From contig WIXG01000245.1 in assembly GCA_009869945.1 (NCBI GenBank), forward strand, positions 55,674 to 119,673: a stretch of 64,000 nt of DNA. The letters run 5' to 3'. Of this stretch, positions 34,902 to 47,700 are shown piece after piece. The notes beneath the pieces are model-generated. The model did not search any database. It worked only from the letters and a program-made list of their open reading frames with translations, and was not told the DNA's origin. This DNA comes from Mesaphorura yosii (taxonomy: Eukaryota > Arthropoda > Collembola > Poduromorpha > Tullbergiidae). The first letter of the stretch is position 1. Every line of letters begins with the position of its first letter. Both the position numbers and the translations under genes were made by a program.

Positions 34902-35715
34902 ATATTTCGCATTACGCAACTCCGGCTACATGGCTCACTTCCAAGTCCGTCTTTCAGTAAAATTAAAGTTTTGGACCGTTGTGTCGAAAGAGATCTGTCC
35001 TTTCAATTTTTGCGGGGAGAATTCATCCTCATCACACATAACGTACCACATTCCATAATTTGTTCCAGCACTTGGAGTAGAACGATTAGATAGCAATGCC
35101 ATTTCAGTACAACACCGCACTGTGTTGACACCTTCTTTGCAACGAATGCAACAATGCTGCCTGAACATAACGGTGCATGCGCAAAGTGAATTGTCATACA
35201 GGTGTGATGCATTCATTGTTGACCATCGTCATCATTATTGTGCTGTCGTAGCTCTTCCGATTCTACGTGTTACGACCTCATTCATCGTCATTCTGCTTCA
35301 GCTTCACAAGTTAACGAAGCAGAATCCAAAATAAATGCGGGGAAGAGGAAAGTCCAGCAAGCAAAGCAAAGGAGAGCAGCAAGTACTACACCTGCCCAGG
35401 CTTTAAGACGTAACTGTGCGTTTCAGTGCTTCAGACGGGGTGATTGTCCGACGGTCTCACCTCCGGCTAATCTGACCGAACTTGAAACGCTTTATTTACA
35501 TCTCCACTCGCTACTCAAGCGACGTGGATTTGGCAAAGAATTACAAGTACGCTCCAAACCTGTGAGTAGCAGTTTTATTTGTCGTCTCACCAAACGTAAT
35601 TCGGTTCCATCTGTGCCGGTCAGTTACCAGATTCGTTGACACAGGGTGGTGGTGGTGCAGATTTGCTCAACTAAAATAGTCATTCGAGTTGATTGCTGAA
35701 TTTACAAAATTCGTA

Positions 35716-37444
35716 ATGGCGCAGAGAATTCTTGTGCTCGCGATTTTGGCTTTAGCAGCGTCGTGCCCTGCGCTGGCTCAGGAGGAAGAGTTCATGGAGG
35801 TCGTCAAAGGCCTGCTGCAAGGAGACGAATTCCAGAAAATCCAGAGTAAGTCAAAGTCACTCATGTCTGGAGCGGTGAATGAATGGTACCGTCTCTCATC
35901 TGCTGAGTGTCGGTCCTCCTGACCACGGCGCCAGTGGAATCCGACAAGAACGGTGATAGTGTCTATTTGCAGATGTGTACAGTTCGCTTCCGTTGGAACT
36001 TCGGAACAAAATTTCAAAGGATGTGCTTGCGAATCCAGCTAAACTGGGGAAGGACCTTCTGAACTTGGTCGGCCCGCAGTTTCAGAGCTTGCTCAACGGA
36101 TTTGTTGCTGGAAGAGGTAAACGAGCCTCAAAACTCAACTAAATAGCTCAACCTCGGTGTGGGGGAAACTGAGACTTTAGAATAACGAGTGAATTAATAT
36201 GTTTGCAGCTGGAGTGGAAGAAAACAGCGTGAATGCCGATCACCCGTCCAGGCATGAGAAGCCTAGCCAGGCAGGAATTGAATTTGGTCCGCTGGCCAGC
36301 ATGCTGGGGAATCTGGTTGGCAACAACCCGCAAATGCTGCTGTCGCTAGCCCAAAACTACCTCCAGAGTCAAGACGGAGGGGGATTCAGCATCGACTCCA
36401 TCACCACCATGATCACAGAGAACTTTGACCTCAACTCCATCATGGACATGGCGTCGTCCTTTGGGCTGGGGCTCCCCTCCGACAACGGACGCACACGAGG
36501 CGAGAGCCCAGTAAGCAGCAATCAATCCAAAACTGGAGTGACAAACGCCAACGACCTCCTGAATGCATTGTGATTGTAAGTAATGTCTTTGATTGCAGGG
36601 GAAAACGATTAGTGAAATGCTGAGACTGAACGAGATCATGAAGGTTTGGCAAGACTTCGCCAAGTCGCCGTTGGGCCAGAAAGTCAACCGCGTAGTGCCG
36701 AGACTACTCAAGTCGGAGTCTCTTCCCGAGGCGCTGAGGCTGTTGGAGCGGGAGACCAATTTCAAGTTCGACCTCATTCTGCTGCAGCTGCGGGACCCGT
36801 CCATCCGCAAAGTGCTCGTCTCCCAGACAGTCAAGCCGATCGCCAAGTTCTTCAAGGGCATCACGATTCCGACCGACCTGAAGGTCGTTTTGACCAAGGC
36901 TGATCTGATCATCAAGAAGCTCGGTCTGGGCGTCAAGGCGAAGGACTTCATCGAGCCGGCGTTCAACTACATCCGTGATACGTTCAAGATCACGCGGGAG
37001 TCCTTCCTGGACTTCAAGCCCGAGGACATTGAGAAGATTGCGACGGAGGTGCTGAACAACGAAGTTCTGGACCCCCTCTCGAGTGTCTACTCAGTCTACC
37101 AGAAGGCCCTTCAGAACAGTCAGTGCGCGCAGTTCATCTTCTGCCAATTCAACCACGATTTTTACCAAGAAAACTTCATTAGGCGGAATATCATCAAGTC
37201 AGCTAGCATCATCTCAGCCTTCCAGTTCTCTTCACTGCACAGGAATTTCGACTTCTCCAAGCTGTACGAGGCTGCCTACAAAGGGGCCTCTGGATACGAT
37301 TGCACCGTAAGCCAGTTCAATTCAATCAGTTCAATGTAATCCATAATCCTGTAACTCATTCAACCACATTTTGTTGATTTGTAGATGGGTGTCAGTTCCT
37401 TTTGTTTGGAGGTGATGAGCACCGCAGCTCATAATGAACTCTAA
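35716..37444 (+). CDS. Secreted protein of unknown function, 447 aa
   Basis: Five exons join in frame: 35716-35845, 35973-36116, 36209-36510, 36599-37306 and 37385-37444. The N-terminus is a classic signal peptide (MAQRILVLAILALAASCPALA). The mature protein is largely helical, with repeated Leu-rich stretches (SLLNGF, MLLSLAQNYL, LLQLRDPSIRKVL, KADLIIKKLGLG) and only a few cysteines, clustered near the C-terminus (QCAQFIFCQF, YDC). No transmembrane segment follows the signal peptide. I do not recognise the family. The helical, Leu-spaced pattern would suit a lipid- or surface-binding extracellular protein, but that is speculation. The start is the first ATG before the signal sequence, and the last exon is short and least certain. 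Confidence 0.8.
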
Positions 37445-37763
37445 CTTCCGGCCTCTGCTTAATCATTGTTTCGAATTACTTAATTACGAGTTAGTGTTAA
37501 TAAAAGCATGCATTCAGAAGTGGTTATGAGCCAAAATGCTTTATTTTCCTCATGACATGCATGACTCCTATCGCTCACATACGGGCATGGCAATACACGT
37601 CAAACAGCAGAGGATTCATTCGATTCGACAGCTCGCGAGCTCGCTCATAAAGAATCTGATCAAGGCACGGTGGATGCAGATGTCAATGTAACGATAAATA
37701 AATCCGAACAATTTATTTCTCTCAAAGCAACAATTTGAAGTATTTAAATTCAAATCAAGTAAG
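37445..37763. other. Tail-to-tail gap between the secreted gene and RPL5
   Basis: Both neighbours end here. A plus-strand AATAAA lies at 37499-37504 for the secreted gene. A minus-strand AATAAA (TTTATT at 37712-37717) sits about 47 bp beyond the RPL5 stop. No gene is seen in the gap. Confidence 0.6.
37499..37504 (+). terminator. Poly(A) signal of the 447-aa secreted gene
   Basis: AATAAA lies 55 bp after the TAA stop at 37442-37444. Confidence 0.6.
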
Positions 37764-39145
37764 TTAAGCCTTCTCTGCTCCCAAGGACTTCTTGTAGGCT
37801 TCCTTTCGCTGAACGACATGGTGCTTTCGAACCTTGCCGGTCAGCTTCTTCAAATTCCACCTCTTCTTCACGATCTTGGAAGTGTCCTTCGTCTTCTTCA
37901 GAGGATCGGGGTTCGCTCTGATGGACGCGTGGGCCTTCTTATAAATACCTTCAACCTATGAACGCACAAGGAATAAGAAATTAATACATACAACTCAGAT
38001 CCCAGACTAGTTCGTCTTCCAGTTTCAGAGTGACTTACGCTATCTGAACTAATGCCTTCCTTTATGAATCTAGAAAACTGTCTCTTGTATGTCGCTTCGT
38101 CCTCATCGAGAAGGCTCTTCATGTACTCAGCAACGTGAAGTCCATAAATGTGCTTCCTATGACTTTCCGCATTGAGCTGCTTCTGCTCGGAATCCCAGCC
38201 AGGAAACCTCTTCTCACTGAAATAAATATTCGCAAATATGTTAAAACTGAGTTGAACATTTCTTTGCTCACTGAATCATTTGGGTTGCATACCTGTGGGG
38301 AATATCAAGTCCACCGTCGACAGCTCCCTTCAAGGCTCCGAAAATTCGAGCTCCAGTCGTGGTTCGGTAAAGGCCAACATCGAGGACTGCTCTAAATGCT
38401 TTGGGCTGTCCCTCCACGCATTCCACACAAAAGTATTCGCCCGTAGCATCGGCCTGGCCTTCATAAATGGAATCCAGGCCCAGCTTCTTCAAGAGCTAGG
38501 AAACCGAAGAGTGGATTAACAGTCGTTGCGTTTGTAACATAATTAATCCTACAGGAACTGCAGCTACACTGACTGATTTGGAACTTACCCGTCTGGCCAG
38601 GAGCAAGCCAGTGCAATACGCGGCCGCGTAATTGGTCAGACCGACTTTGACACCATAACGCGGAAGTTCGTGGCTGTATGCAGCACACACAATCACGTCT
38701 CCTTCAATCCGAGCATAAGCAATCTAAATAAATGGGCCAGGACATAAACAAATCTGCCTTGCGTTTGGTAGTGTTTCTTGTTTCTCTGTTTTGGTAAGTG
38801 CCCTTACTTGGCAGGTGATGTCCTTGTTGGAAATCCTGACCACCATGCGATACTTTGGAGTGTTGTACTTATTTTTGTCTTGGACAATCAGCCGTTTCCT
38901 TGCATAATAGTCGGTTCTTCCCTCACGACGCCTCTTGAACTTGACTTGAAATCTCTTGAAGTAAGCCTTGTTCTTCACCACCTTGACGAAACCCTGGAAC
39001 CAGTAAATATGGTGCATAAGTTACCGGGCTGAGTATTTGGTGGGTCAAGATAGCCGGCTTGTCAAATTGGTCGGCCATCATTTAACTTATGTTGTACAAC
39101 AATATGTATGAATTGGCCTTTGCTAACAGAACTCGCACTTACCAT
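37764..39145 (-). CDS. RPL5: 60S ribosomal protein L5 (uL18)
   Basis: This large-subunit protein binds 5S rRNA, with RPL11, in the central protuberance. Six exons join in frame: 39143-39145 (start codon alone), 38808-38993, 38589-38723, 38293-38495, 38039-38216 and 37764-37955, giving 298 residues, the normal family length. Hallmarks are [18 protein letters not shown] at the N-terminus, [40 protein letters not shown], the block with GLDIPHR, and a Lys-rich C-terminus. An intron directly after the ATG is common for this gene in animals. Confidence 0.98.
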
Positions 39146-39705
39146 CTTGTCGCCTAATCCCCAGTCGAGATGAAGATGATCAGTTAATTGTTGAATAGGT
39201 CAGCGCAATAAGTTGAGTTCAATCTGCTCACTCGCCGTCACCGCACGTCTTGGCCGTCTCTCTGCCTCAACAAAAGAGTACCATGCCGCATCCAACTACA
39301 CTACATCCACTTCAGTCTGTGCCTTTGCATTGCGCTCTCCTTCTGTGTGCACACGGAGCACGAAAGCACGAGGCAGCGGCGGACTGTAGTACTGACTCCC
39401 ACTCGTTGGATGGTGCGCAAGACCAGCGAGGAACCCGTTCACCAAACTGCCTGCTGAGGCTTCACAAGAAGACGTTACCCTGGCCTGGCACTAAAAGCAC
39501 TCTGGGTTCGCCGATCATCAAGGGACTGCCACTGATGCAAAGAACGTCGACTTACAATTTTCATATCTTAAATTAGGCTTTCATTTTATTAGGAAGCATG
39601 GCATGACGTGGAATAAATAATGTGGCATGGTTTACAAGTTCCACATCCCACTGTGGAATGTGACCGAGGTGAGGCGAATCTTGTGTAAAGTTTTGGACGG
39701 AGGAG
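39146..39705. other. Gap between RPL5 and GIPC
   Basis: This holds the RPL5 promoter side and the GIPC 3' end. TTTATT at 39585-39590 gives a minus-strand AATAAA about 115 bp after the GIPC stop. No gene is seen. Confidence 0.5.
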
Positions 39706-41289
39706 TCATTTCAGTCGACTCTGGCGGTTCTTCTTTCTGGGGTTGGTCAGGTGCGAGAGGTCGTCGTCTAGCCCGTCGCTCTCTGAAACCGGAAGTCTGC
39801 CCGACCTCGCGTCGGTCACGATGCCCCAGATTTCAATCACAAAGTCGTCGGTGAAGCCGAAGGACTCCAACTCTGAGTTATCCAACGACTCCGCAAACTC
39901 CATCGTGTTCTGCTTGCCCTCTGCAATGTCCCAAATCTGCGACGCTGAGATACGAGACCGCAATCAATTAGACAATTTCCAACTTCCTCCACCAGAATCA
40001 GAGCCAGGAGGAGTCAGGAGGGAGCCTTACCCAGATCAGCGTCATTGATCCCCATGAAATTTTCAAGGAGCGAATTGATTCTGTCAATGGCTTTGCTTTC
40101 GACGTCTCCCAGCTGAAAAGGACAAGAAAGGTATACCGTCACACTTTTCAATTGTCACAAGCAAACTATGTCTCAGTTCTCACCGCCTCCACAATTTTGG
40201 CTGGGCCGTTGCTCCTGAAACGCAGTGTTTCCTTCCCACTCCCGTACTTGGCTCCTTTTCTCCCGTCAGACTTTGGGCCGATGTTGGCTGAAATTGATAT
40301 GATCGACATTGCAAGACGTGCCTCGGCAAGAAGGTGCGATGTCTGATTGGAATTACCGAAGCCGGCCCTGAGTGGCTCGACCAGTCGCATGATGAACGTC
40401 TTCCCCACCGGAATGGACTTCAGGTATTTGGCCACGTCGACGTGTCTCCAGCCAACCAAACTCTCTCCGTCGATCTTCTCGATGTGGTCACCAACCTGCC
40501 ACAACAGCAGCGCGGACTCAGAAGCCGAGAGACAGACGAGAGCCCAAAACAGAGTTTTGGCAGGAGCAAACTTACATGGACCACTTTGACTCTGTCCACG
40601 ACGCTTCCCTCCTTGATTCGCTTGATAAAAGCGATGCCCATTCCGTTGTCCGTGATCGTCAGGCCGAGAGCGTCTTCCGTCTTGGTGACTTCCACCTCCT
40701 TCTTGGTTCCCTTCCGGTGGATGAAAATCTGCCAATTCACATCATCCTTCCATTTATTCTTATTCATCACCGAAAAGACGAAGGCCCAAACAGTTCTTAC
40801 GAAATCATCGAGGCAGAGTTGAGCACTGAGAAGATTGTCCATGTCGATGCGGTGCGTGTTCAGAGTGCAAAACAGAATCTGCGCAGATAAAATCAAATCA
40901 GTTCAGTAGAAATTGCCAAACGCGGAGTTCAAACGCTGACTTACGTCGTCGACTGGGAATCCGTAACAGTCGGCGACCTTCTGGTACAGCTCCTTGACGT
41001 TGGAGAAGCCCGAAATGAGCCCCGTCGGACTTCCCTGCGCCTGCTGGCAGTGGAAGACGAGTTTGGGTCGTGCCACTTGCCCGTCGCCTTCCTTCTGTGC
41101 TCCTCCATTCGGCTGATCCTGTTGGGCGGACCCACCCACTCGGTCAGGGTGCCCCTGACCGTTCCTCGTGATGGCGGGCGGGGACAGAGGAGGCTCTTCA
41201 GTTGGCTCTGGATCTTTGCTCAGAGTCCTCCTCGGCGGGGCGTCAATCTGGTTCGAACTCCTCTCCTTCTTTCCGAATATCTTCTGCAT
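39706..41289 (-). CDS. GIPC: GIPC-family PDZ adaptor protein
   Basis: GIPC links the tails of membrane receptors to myosin VI on endocytic vesicles. Seven exons join in frame: 40945-41289, 40801-40878, 40576-40728, 40357-40495, 40184-40287, 40031-40112 and 39706-39944, giving 379 residues. The GH1-like start of the conserved region reads [18 protein letters not shown], with [17 protein letters not shown] and [13 protein letters not shown]. The PDZ domain spans about 149-237 ([52 protein letters not shown]). The GH2 region includes [17 protein letters not shown] and [11 protein letters not shown]. The N-terminus is Pro- and charge-rich and longer than in human GIPC1 (333 aa). Two introns (40288-40356 and 40729-40800) have lengths divisible by three and contain no in-frame stop. 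Confidence 0.95.
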
Positions 41290-42849
41290 TGTGGCTGCCT
41301 GGCTACAAACTACGAGCAGCGTCCCAAGTCGTGGCTGGTAACACTAAAAGTGGAATTTATGAGAGTAATTTCACAACTGCAAGGTTGTGGAATGCATGCG
41401 TAATGCAATCGCACCACAATCACTGAGTAGGGCACCGACACGCTATCTTATCAACTACTGCCCAAAGACAGTTACTCACAGTTGCCCATGTAACACTACA
41501 CTAGATCGCTTACTTTATTTCGTAGTTTTTGCTCGGCACTTTGCACAGTGAAAGAGTTGCAAAACTCGATGCTCACAATTTCGCACGTTTCTGGGTTGCA
41601 GATTACTCACAGCCGCCCTTCGAGTTTCCGATCTCGGTTGTAACGCCGAGAAAATCGCTATCGTCGTGACTCGTGCACTGACTGGCGCAATTGAGAGAGC
41701 AGATAATTTGCAGGTCTCTGAGTGCAGTGGAAATTGCGTTTGTGGGAGTGGGACGAAATGTGCCATTTGCGACAGGCGAATGTCGGCGCAAGTGTACGCG
41801 AAGTAATGCGAGGCTGAGATTCGCGTCTGTTTGGGTAGGAGAATGAAACATGCGTGGCAATTCGATTCAAGCTGCATTCACCCTTTATTGGGGAAACTTA
41901 TTCGATCTATTCATCAGTTGCTCAGTCGCAGCACATGCGAACTATTTATAGTGCTCGAATGAACGCTGAATTTGCGAACAAATGAGCGTAATGAGCTGGT
42001 TGTGTGGTGGTTGTGCGGAAAATGTGGCGATTTCTGCCCCAACTCCCTCCCTCGCAGTGCCTCTGTCGATTCGAGTCTCCAACAGCAGCTGCGGTAGTAA
42101 AATTAATATCGTTTTGTACTCGACGGAGTTGAAGCACTTGCCATTGTCAATTTCGTGGCTACTGCACTGTGGCAATCTCACTTCATCGTGCCAGTTAATG
42201 CACAGCGGGCTTAGCTTCGAGCGAGTTCATTCTCCCGTGACAAACACGAGATCATGTTTCCGTCTTCCACTCACAGTTACGAAACAGATTTCTGAGCTGC
42301 ACACCACGCTTCGGTAAATAGCGAGCCATTGTCCCATTTCATGCACTTCCTTCCTCAGCTCACTAAATCTGACTGTCCGTATCTATAGTCGGCTTTAATC
42401 AGCAGGTCCACCTTCAATGCTACAAATAAATGGAGCCACTCTCAGTTTCAACCTGTGTCGAGTGTTTCCATCGCTTAGCTCTCCTCAGACAGGTACAAAT
42501 GGACAGGTAGAGTGGAGCTTGGCTTAAGAACAATTGTCGGACACGTGACGTGGAGCCTTATGCTAGACTACTTCAAGTCAGGATCAAATACATTGATGGA
42601 TTTAACCCAGCAAGAGCTTTGTGATGCGTGCCAAACGGAATTTCTGCACTTCCAATTTCTGACGCTGAATCTTTCTCGACTAAGAAGTCAGTGTTTGGAA
42701 TCCTTCTCCGATGTTTCAGGTCGTCAATCCATCATATCCATTTGTCACACGGACTCAAAAAAGAGCACAAACCAAGCCAGAAGAAAGTACTCTCGCAACA
42801 TCTTTATTCTTATAAATCAAGGAAATGAATTACAAACTAAATTATAACT
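41290..42849. other. Intergenic between RPL37 and GIPC
   Basis: This contains the upstream side of GIPC and the RPL37 3' end, with AATAAA on the minus strand (TTTATT at 42802-42807) 43 bp beyond the RPL37 stop. Open frames here lack recognisable domains. No gene is called. Confidence 0.5.
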
Positions 42850-43547
42850 TTATGCCTTGACAGCTTTGTTAGACTTGTGGCCAAGCTTCGGTTCGGTGAA
42901 TCCATGCCTGCGAAGAAAATAGAAGTAAAATTACGACTTGGATTCTTATCGTTTACCCCACATAACATTAACATTGTCCAATTAATTACCAGAGCTCATG
43001 TGCTCTGGTAATCGTACGGATAAATTGAATGATGGGAGCCTTACTTGAATCGGCGTCGGACGACCTTCAAGTAGCGAATTCGTCCTGTTCCTGTGGTCTT
43101 CCTTCTTTGCGCCTTCTCTGACCAATTGTCTGCAGAACAACAATGCGAATTTAGCACTTTTAAGCACCGATGGCTGACCTGTTCCGATCTTTCATGCACT
43201 CACAATGCCTAAGCTTCTTTCTCGGGTATCCACACTGCGCACACCGGCTCTTCTGGATGTGATACGACGATCGGCCGCATCTTCTGCAAAGTGTGTGGGT
43301 TTTGTTGTGCCGTTTTCCAAAACTGGACGTTCCCTTCGTCTGAAAATCGAGTCACACAACCATTAATTGTGATATTACGTTACGGTGCATCATCACATTT
43401 ATCATTTTTTACGTCTTTATTGATTGATTAAGTACACTTCAACATGGAAGAAATGATCAGCGGCAGCCAGCCGGTGACCTTTTGTCCACTCCGTTTATCC
43501 TAATTTATCGATTTCTTGAACCTTAAGTAACAAAATGCACTTACCAT
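42850..43547 (-). CDS. RPL37: 60S ribosomal protein L37 (eL37)
   Basis: A small zinc-binding protein of the large ribosomal subunit. Four exons join in frame: 43545-43547 (start codon alone), 43204-43339, 43045-43129 and 42850-42907, giving 93 residues, as expected. The sequence begins [19 protein letters not shown] and carries the four zinc cysteines as CRRC and CAQC. It then has [19 protein letters not shown] and ends in a Lys-rich tail. The isolated ATG exon mirrors RPL5. Confidence 0.98.
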
Positions 43548-44735
43548 CTTGGAACCCGACTATTGACTTCAATTCGATGCACTTAAATTACTGATAGACC
43601 ACTGATTAAGTGATTACACTTTCGGGATGGAGATGACCAACTGTCTGTACCACATACACGCTTTCAATGGCCAACACATTAGCACTATGCAGACGCAGGG
43701 ACAGATGCTGTTATGCTGAAGTGTATGCCATGAGGCTGAATGGAGATGTCTTGCTCGGTGCTCGGCGAGTGGCGTGGTCGTCGCTTCCCAGCGCCAGCGG
43801 CTCGCAACACAAAGTGCATACACAAAGCAGAGCTTCACTCAGAATTGAGAGAGTTAGCAACAGATTTATTGCACAAACTGAAAATAATCTCGGGAATAAA
43901 TTATGACTGACTGCTGCCATCAATTCACCTTGTCACATCAGTTGGAACAGAATTTTTCTTCGGATAATACTCATTTCAGCTGAACTCTTCATAAAGGGAT
44001 AAAACAACGTGTACAATCCACAGTCACATTGACGGTTACTTTGTTTTTGACTCTTGTAATTAAAGCTAGTACATGCTAAATTCTATTCTATGGATGGAAT
44101 TCTTTGACACATCAAGCACGACGCAACAATGAGGTTTCCTATTCTAATAGCGTGCGTCTGGAATTCGGAAATGGACGTTTCCTCCGCACTTGCGCTGATA
44201 ACGAGATATATGAGGTCAGTTTGTCATTAAAGTTATTTCCACAACCACTTTTCATTTGTAGACGGTTAGCACTCTAAAATGAATAAGACTTAACGGTGCT
44301 TAGTTCACAATACTGTAAAAACAGAGGTATCACAAATTTCACAAAACATTAATAACTTAAGACTGAGAAGGAGATTGCTCGTGGGAGTGCGCAAGTGGCT
44401 AATTAACAGCCAGAGCACGGTAACAACAAATAACAACGTCTTTGTGAGGCTAAAGCAAATTACAAGCATCAGTATCAGTAGGAACTTGTAGAGGAATGCG
44501 AGTCTCCTAAGTCTTCTTACGGACTATGAACACAAAACATCAACACCCAAAAAATATTGGCAACAGCAGACACTTAAGCCTACTTTAGTCTTACATTCTA
44601 TACAATACTAATTCTCAAGACGAATCTCAACGTGGTGATGACCAGTTGACCAAGGTCGTCCCGGGAGTGCAGGCTTCCTGTCCGGATAATGCGAACGCTT
44701 ACGCTGCGGAGGAATCGAGTTGTCCGATTCTTTGT
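43548..44735. other. LDL-receptor gene 3' flank and RPL37 upstream region
   Basis: The right part is likely the lipophorin-receptor 3' UTR and the left end the RPL37 promoter. No coding exon or RNA gene is seen. Confidence 0.5.
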
Positions 44736-47700
44736 TTAGACGTACTCGTTCACTCCAACCCCGTTCGTCAGAGGCTCCTGCACCTGCGAATCACAAGACA
44801 ATACTCTTAGTCGAAACTGGACATTGTATGCCTCGTGAACTTACCAGTGGATCAAAAAATCCAAAGTGCTACTCAACGGGTGCAATGTGCAGAAATAAAA
44901 TGAAACCCGAGTTAGTTAAATTGTAAATTCCCTGGTGTACGAAAGCTATTCTTTGGACTTATTATTTCCTTGTACACAATTCTAAAGCCTACCGGCGTGT
45001 GGTGCGGTTGTCCTAATAAATTTAAACTTTGGATGTCTGAAGCCCGAGACAGACGAGTGTGCTTACCTCTTCACTGATTGTGGCAGGATATGTCTTGTGG
45101 AAGCCACGATTTTTCTCTATCGTAATGTGGTCTTCTGTGGTTGTCTTTCGATACACCGGGTTGTCAAAATTCATCCCCTCCGTAGTTTTCACAAACACAT
45201 TCCGGTACATGAACAACACGACCTGCACCACATTTTCATTAAATGAGTTTGAAAAGTCTCCGAGAGTAATTAAGAAAACAGAGAACGCAAAGAACCAAGA
45301 AAGGAACTCACGACCACTGTAAGGATCAGAATAGACGACAAAATGCCCACGACAATTAAAACTGCTCCACCATCTCCACCCGGGTTGCTGTCTTGGCGAG
45401 GGGCGTCCTCCTTTGTAACCGCAGGCTTGGAGTCTAAAAGAGTCAGTCACAAGTCCTGTGCTCAATTCTTCCATCAATTAGCGGTTGGTGTCTTACCGGT
45501 TTCCACAGATATCTTGCGAGAGACGTTTTTGTAGTTGTTGCCGGATGTCAGCGGATCTGGGGATGTGTTGTTGCTAGGCGCATTGGAGTTCCGAGCATAG
45601 CCTGCAGCGTAATGAAAGAATAGCCATAAGCATGTCAATACGGACGTCGGCGGAGCTCTTACTGCTTGAGACCTTACCCGAGTCGGATACACACGTTTGG
45701 TTCTGGCCGTCCTTTAAGAACGTCGTCCTAGCTGGACAGGCGCAGGAGATGACCGGGGAGCCACGACCAAGCTTGGGCGCCGGAAGACACAAGTGGGAAC
45801 ACTTGCCGTTGAGTGGCGTGCAGTGATTCTCGCCGTCCGGCTGGCGATACGCGTGATAGACATGGACACTCATCACGTTCTTGACCTGCTCATACAGAAA
45901 TCGAGACAATTTGAGCTTCCCACGCCAGTTTGTCCAACTCCCGTCGATTCCCGTGAAAGCCATAAAGATGCTTACCGTTCCCTCCAAGAGAACCGGCGCC
46001 ACTTCGCTTCCGTTGAATTTATTTGCCCGGTAAATTGTTTCCTTTGCCCAATCCGTCCAATAAATATAATCTTCGAAGGTGGTAATTGAGAAGGGATGGC
46101 CCAAAAACTCCCTCGACTGCAGGATCAATCGACGACTCGATCCGTCGAAATTGACGGAGGAAATGCTTCCGATCTTGGCATCCACCCAGTAGAGTCGGTT
46201 GTGGATGAGATCCAGAGTGAGACCGTTCGGCCACTTGAGCCCGCTATTGACAATCACCTGTCTCGACGAGCCATCCATTCCGGCTCGCTCGATTCGGCCA
46301 GGTGTGTGGCCCCAATCACACCAGAACATCCACCTGAGTCCACAAACGAAGACAGGTCAGTCGTCAATTGAATTCTCTTGCCGCCGTGAAATATTGCAGG
46401 CAAGAGACTCACCCTTGAATGGGGTTGACGGCGATTGATCTGGGCTCGATGAGGTCGTTCTCAATCAGAACCTTCTTCATTTTTCCATCCAGTTCGGCGA
46501 CCGAAATTGTCTTGTTCCTCGACTCGATCCAATAAATGTGGTTGTAAATCCAATCCACAGCCAAGCCGTCACATCCCTTCACGCCACAGTCGACAACCAC
46601 TGACTGGGATTCGCCCTCGTCAATTGGAGCTCTGGAGAGCCAGTATACAAGTTACTAGTGCATAATCAAATATGATTACCCAAATTGCAAATAGGAAGAT
46701 GTGTACTTGAAAATTCTGCCATCGTGGCTGTCACTCCAGAAAATCATTCCGGTCCTGAACATGTAGTCGAGTGCCGTGGCGCTCCGCGTGTTCTCCACGA
46801 TGAGTGTCATCTGCAAATGAACAAGATTCGTTTGCTCCCGCTTCATGGCAATTCCTCCATTCAGTAATCTACCTTGAGATGATCCAGAGAAATCTTCCGG
46901 ATGTTGTGGCGGAGTGCGAACAGAAGCGAGGCGTGTCCCTCAATGGCCTTGCACTTGTTTGGTTGTTTGGGGTCTCTCAAGTAGCCTTCCAAGCATCCGC
47001 ACTTGTAGCCTCCTTTCTCGTTTGTGCACGTTTGTGAACAAAACCCGGGGATCTCGCACTCATTCACATCTGGAAATTGTTTAGAGAAATTGAGGAGGGG
47101 TCTCAGAAACTTATGATTGGCAGTTCGTGAAGGTGACCTCACCTTGGCACGTGTTGTTGTTTACAATCACAAATCCTGGCTTACAGTCGCAATAGTGCCC
47201 TGCTGGAGTGTCGACGCACACTTCCTTGCAGCCCCCGTTGTTCAGGGAGCACTCGTTCACGCCGCACCTCTCCTTCGGTTCGTCTTCCCAGTTTCCACAG
47301 TCATTCACTTGGTCACAGACTTTCTCCAGCGGAACGCACATGTTGCCACAGCGGAAGTGGGTCTTGAAGTCACAGGAAATGTTCGTCTTCGGCAAAGGAG
47401 CTGCAAAGAAACGATAATCAGTGGGCACGATCGAAGGCGCCTAACTATGCGGCAAGCGGGTGGGCACTCACTGCAATCTTCCTCGTCGGACGAGTCTGAG
47501 CACTCAACCCTCTGTGAGCATCTCATGTGACTTGGAATGCACTCGGCGTTTCGGCACTGGAACTGGTCTGGTCCGCATTTGGAGGTCGCGTTGCATAAAG
47601 CGGCGTCCTCGTCACTGCCATCCAAACAGTCGTTGAAACCGTCGCACGTCCTAACAGAACAGTTTTACCGTGCAGTGCATAATATTCTGATGCTGTGAAA

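Larger units (their letters stand above)
33621..35715. other. Intergenic, right side of the inverted-repeat block
   Basis: This contains the promoter side of the secreted orphan, a short CCTAA run, and the right inverted-repeat arm. An open frame at 35238-35639 (plus) and one at 34935-35216 (minus) are protein-like in places, but I cannot support either as a gene. Confidence 0.45.

Noticed and set aside
34935-35216. Minus-strand frame of 93 codons with a plausible acidic stretch
   Set aside because: No conserved motif and no joining exon; it overlaps other frames.
35238-35639. 133-codon plus-strand frame upstream of the secreted gene
   Set aside because: Partly protein-like, but no recognised domain, no clear splice partners and no start context. 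It could be chance.
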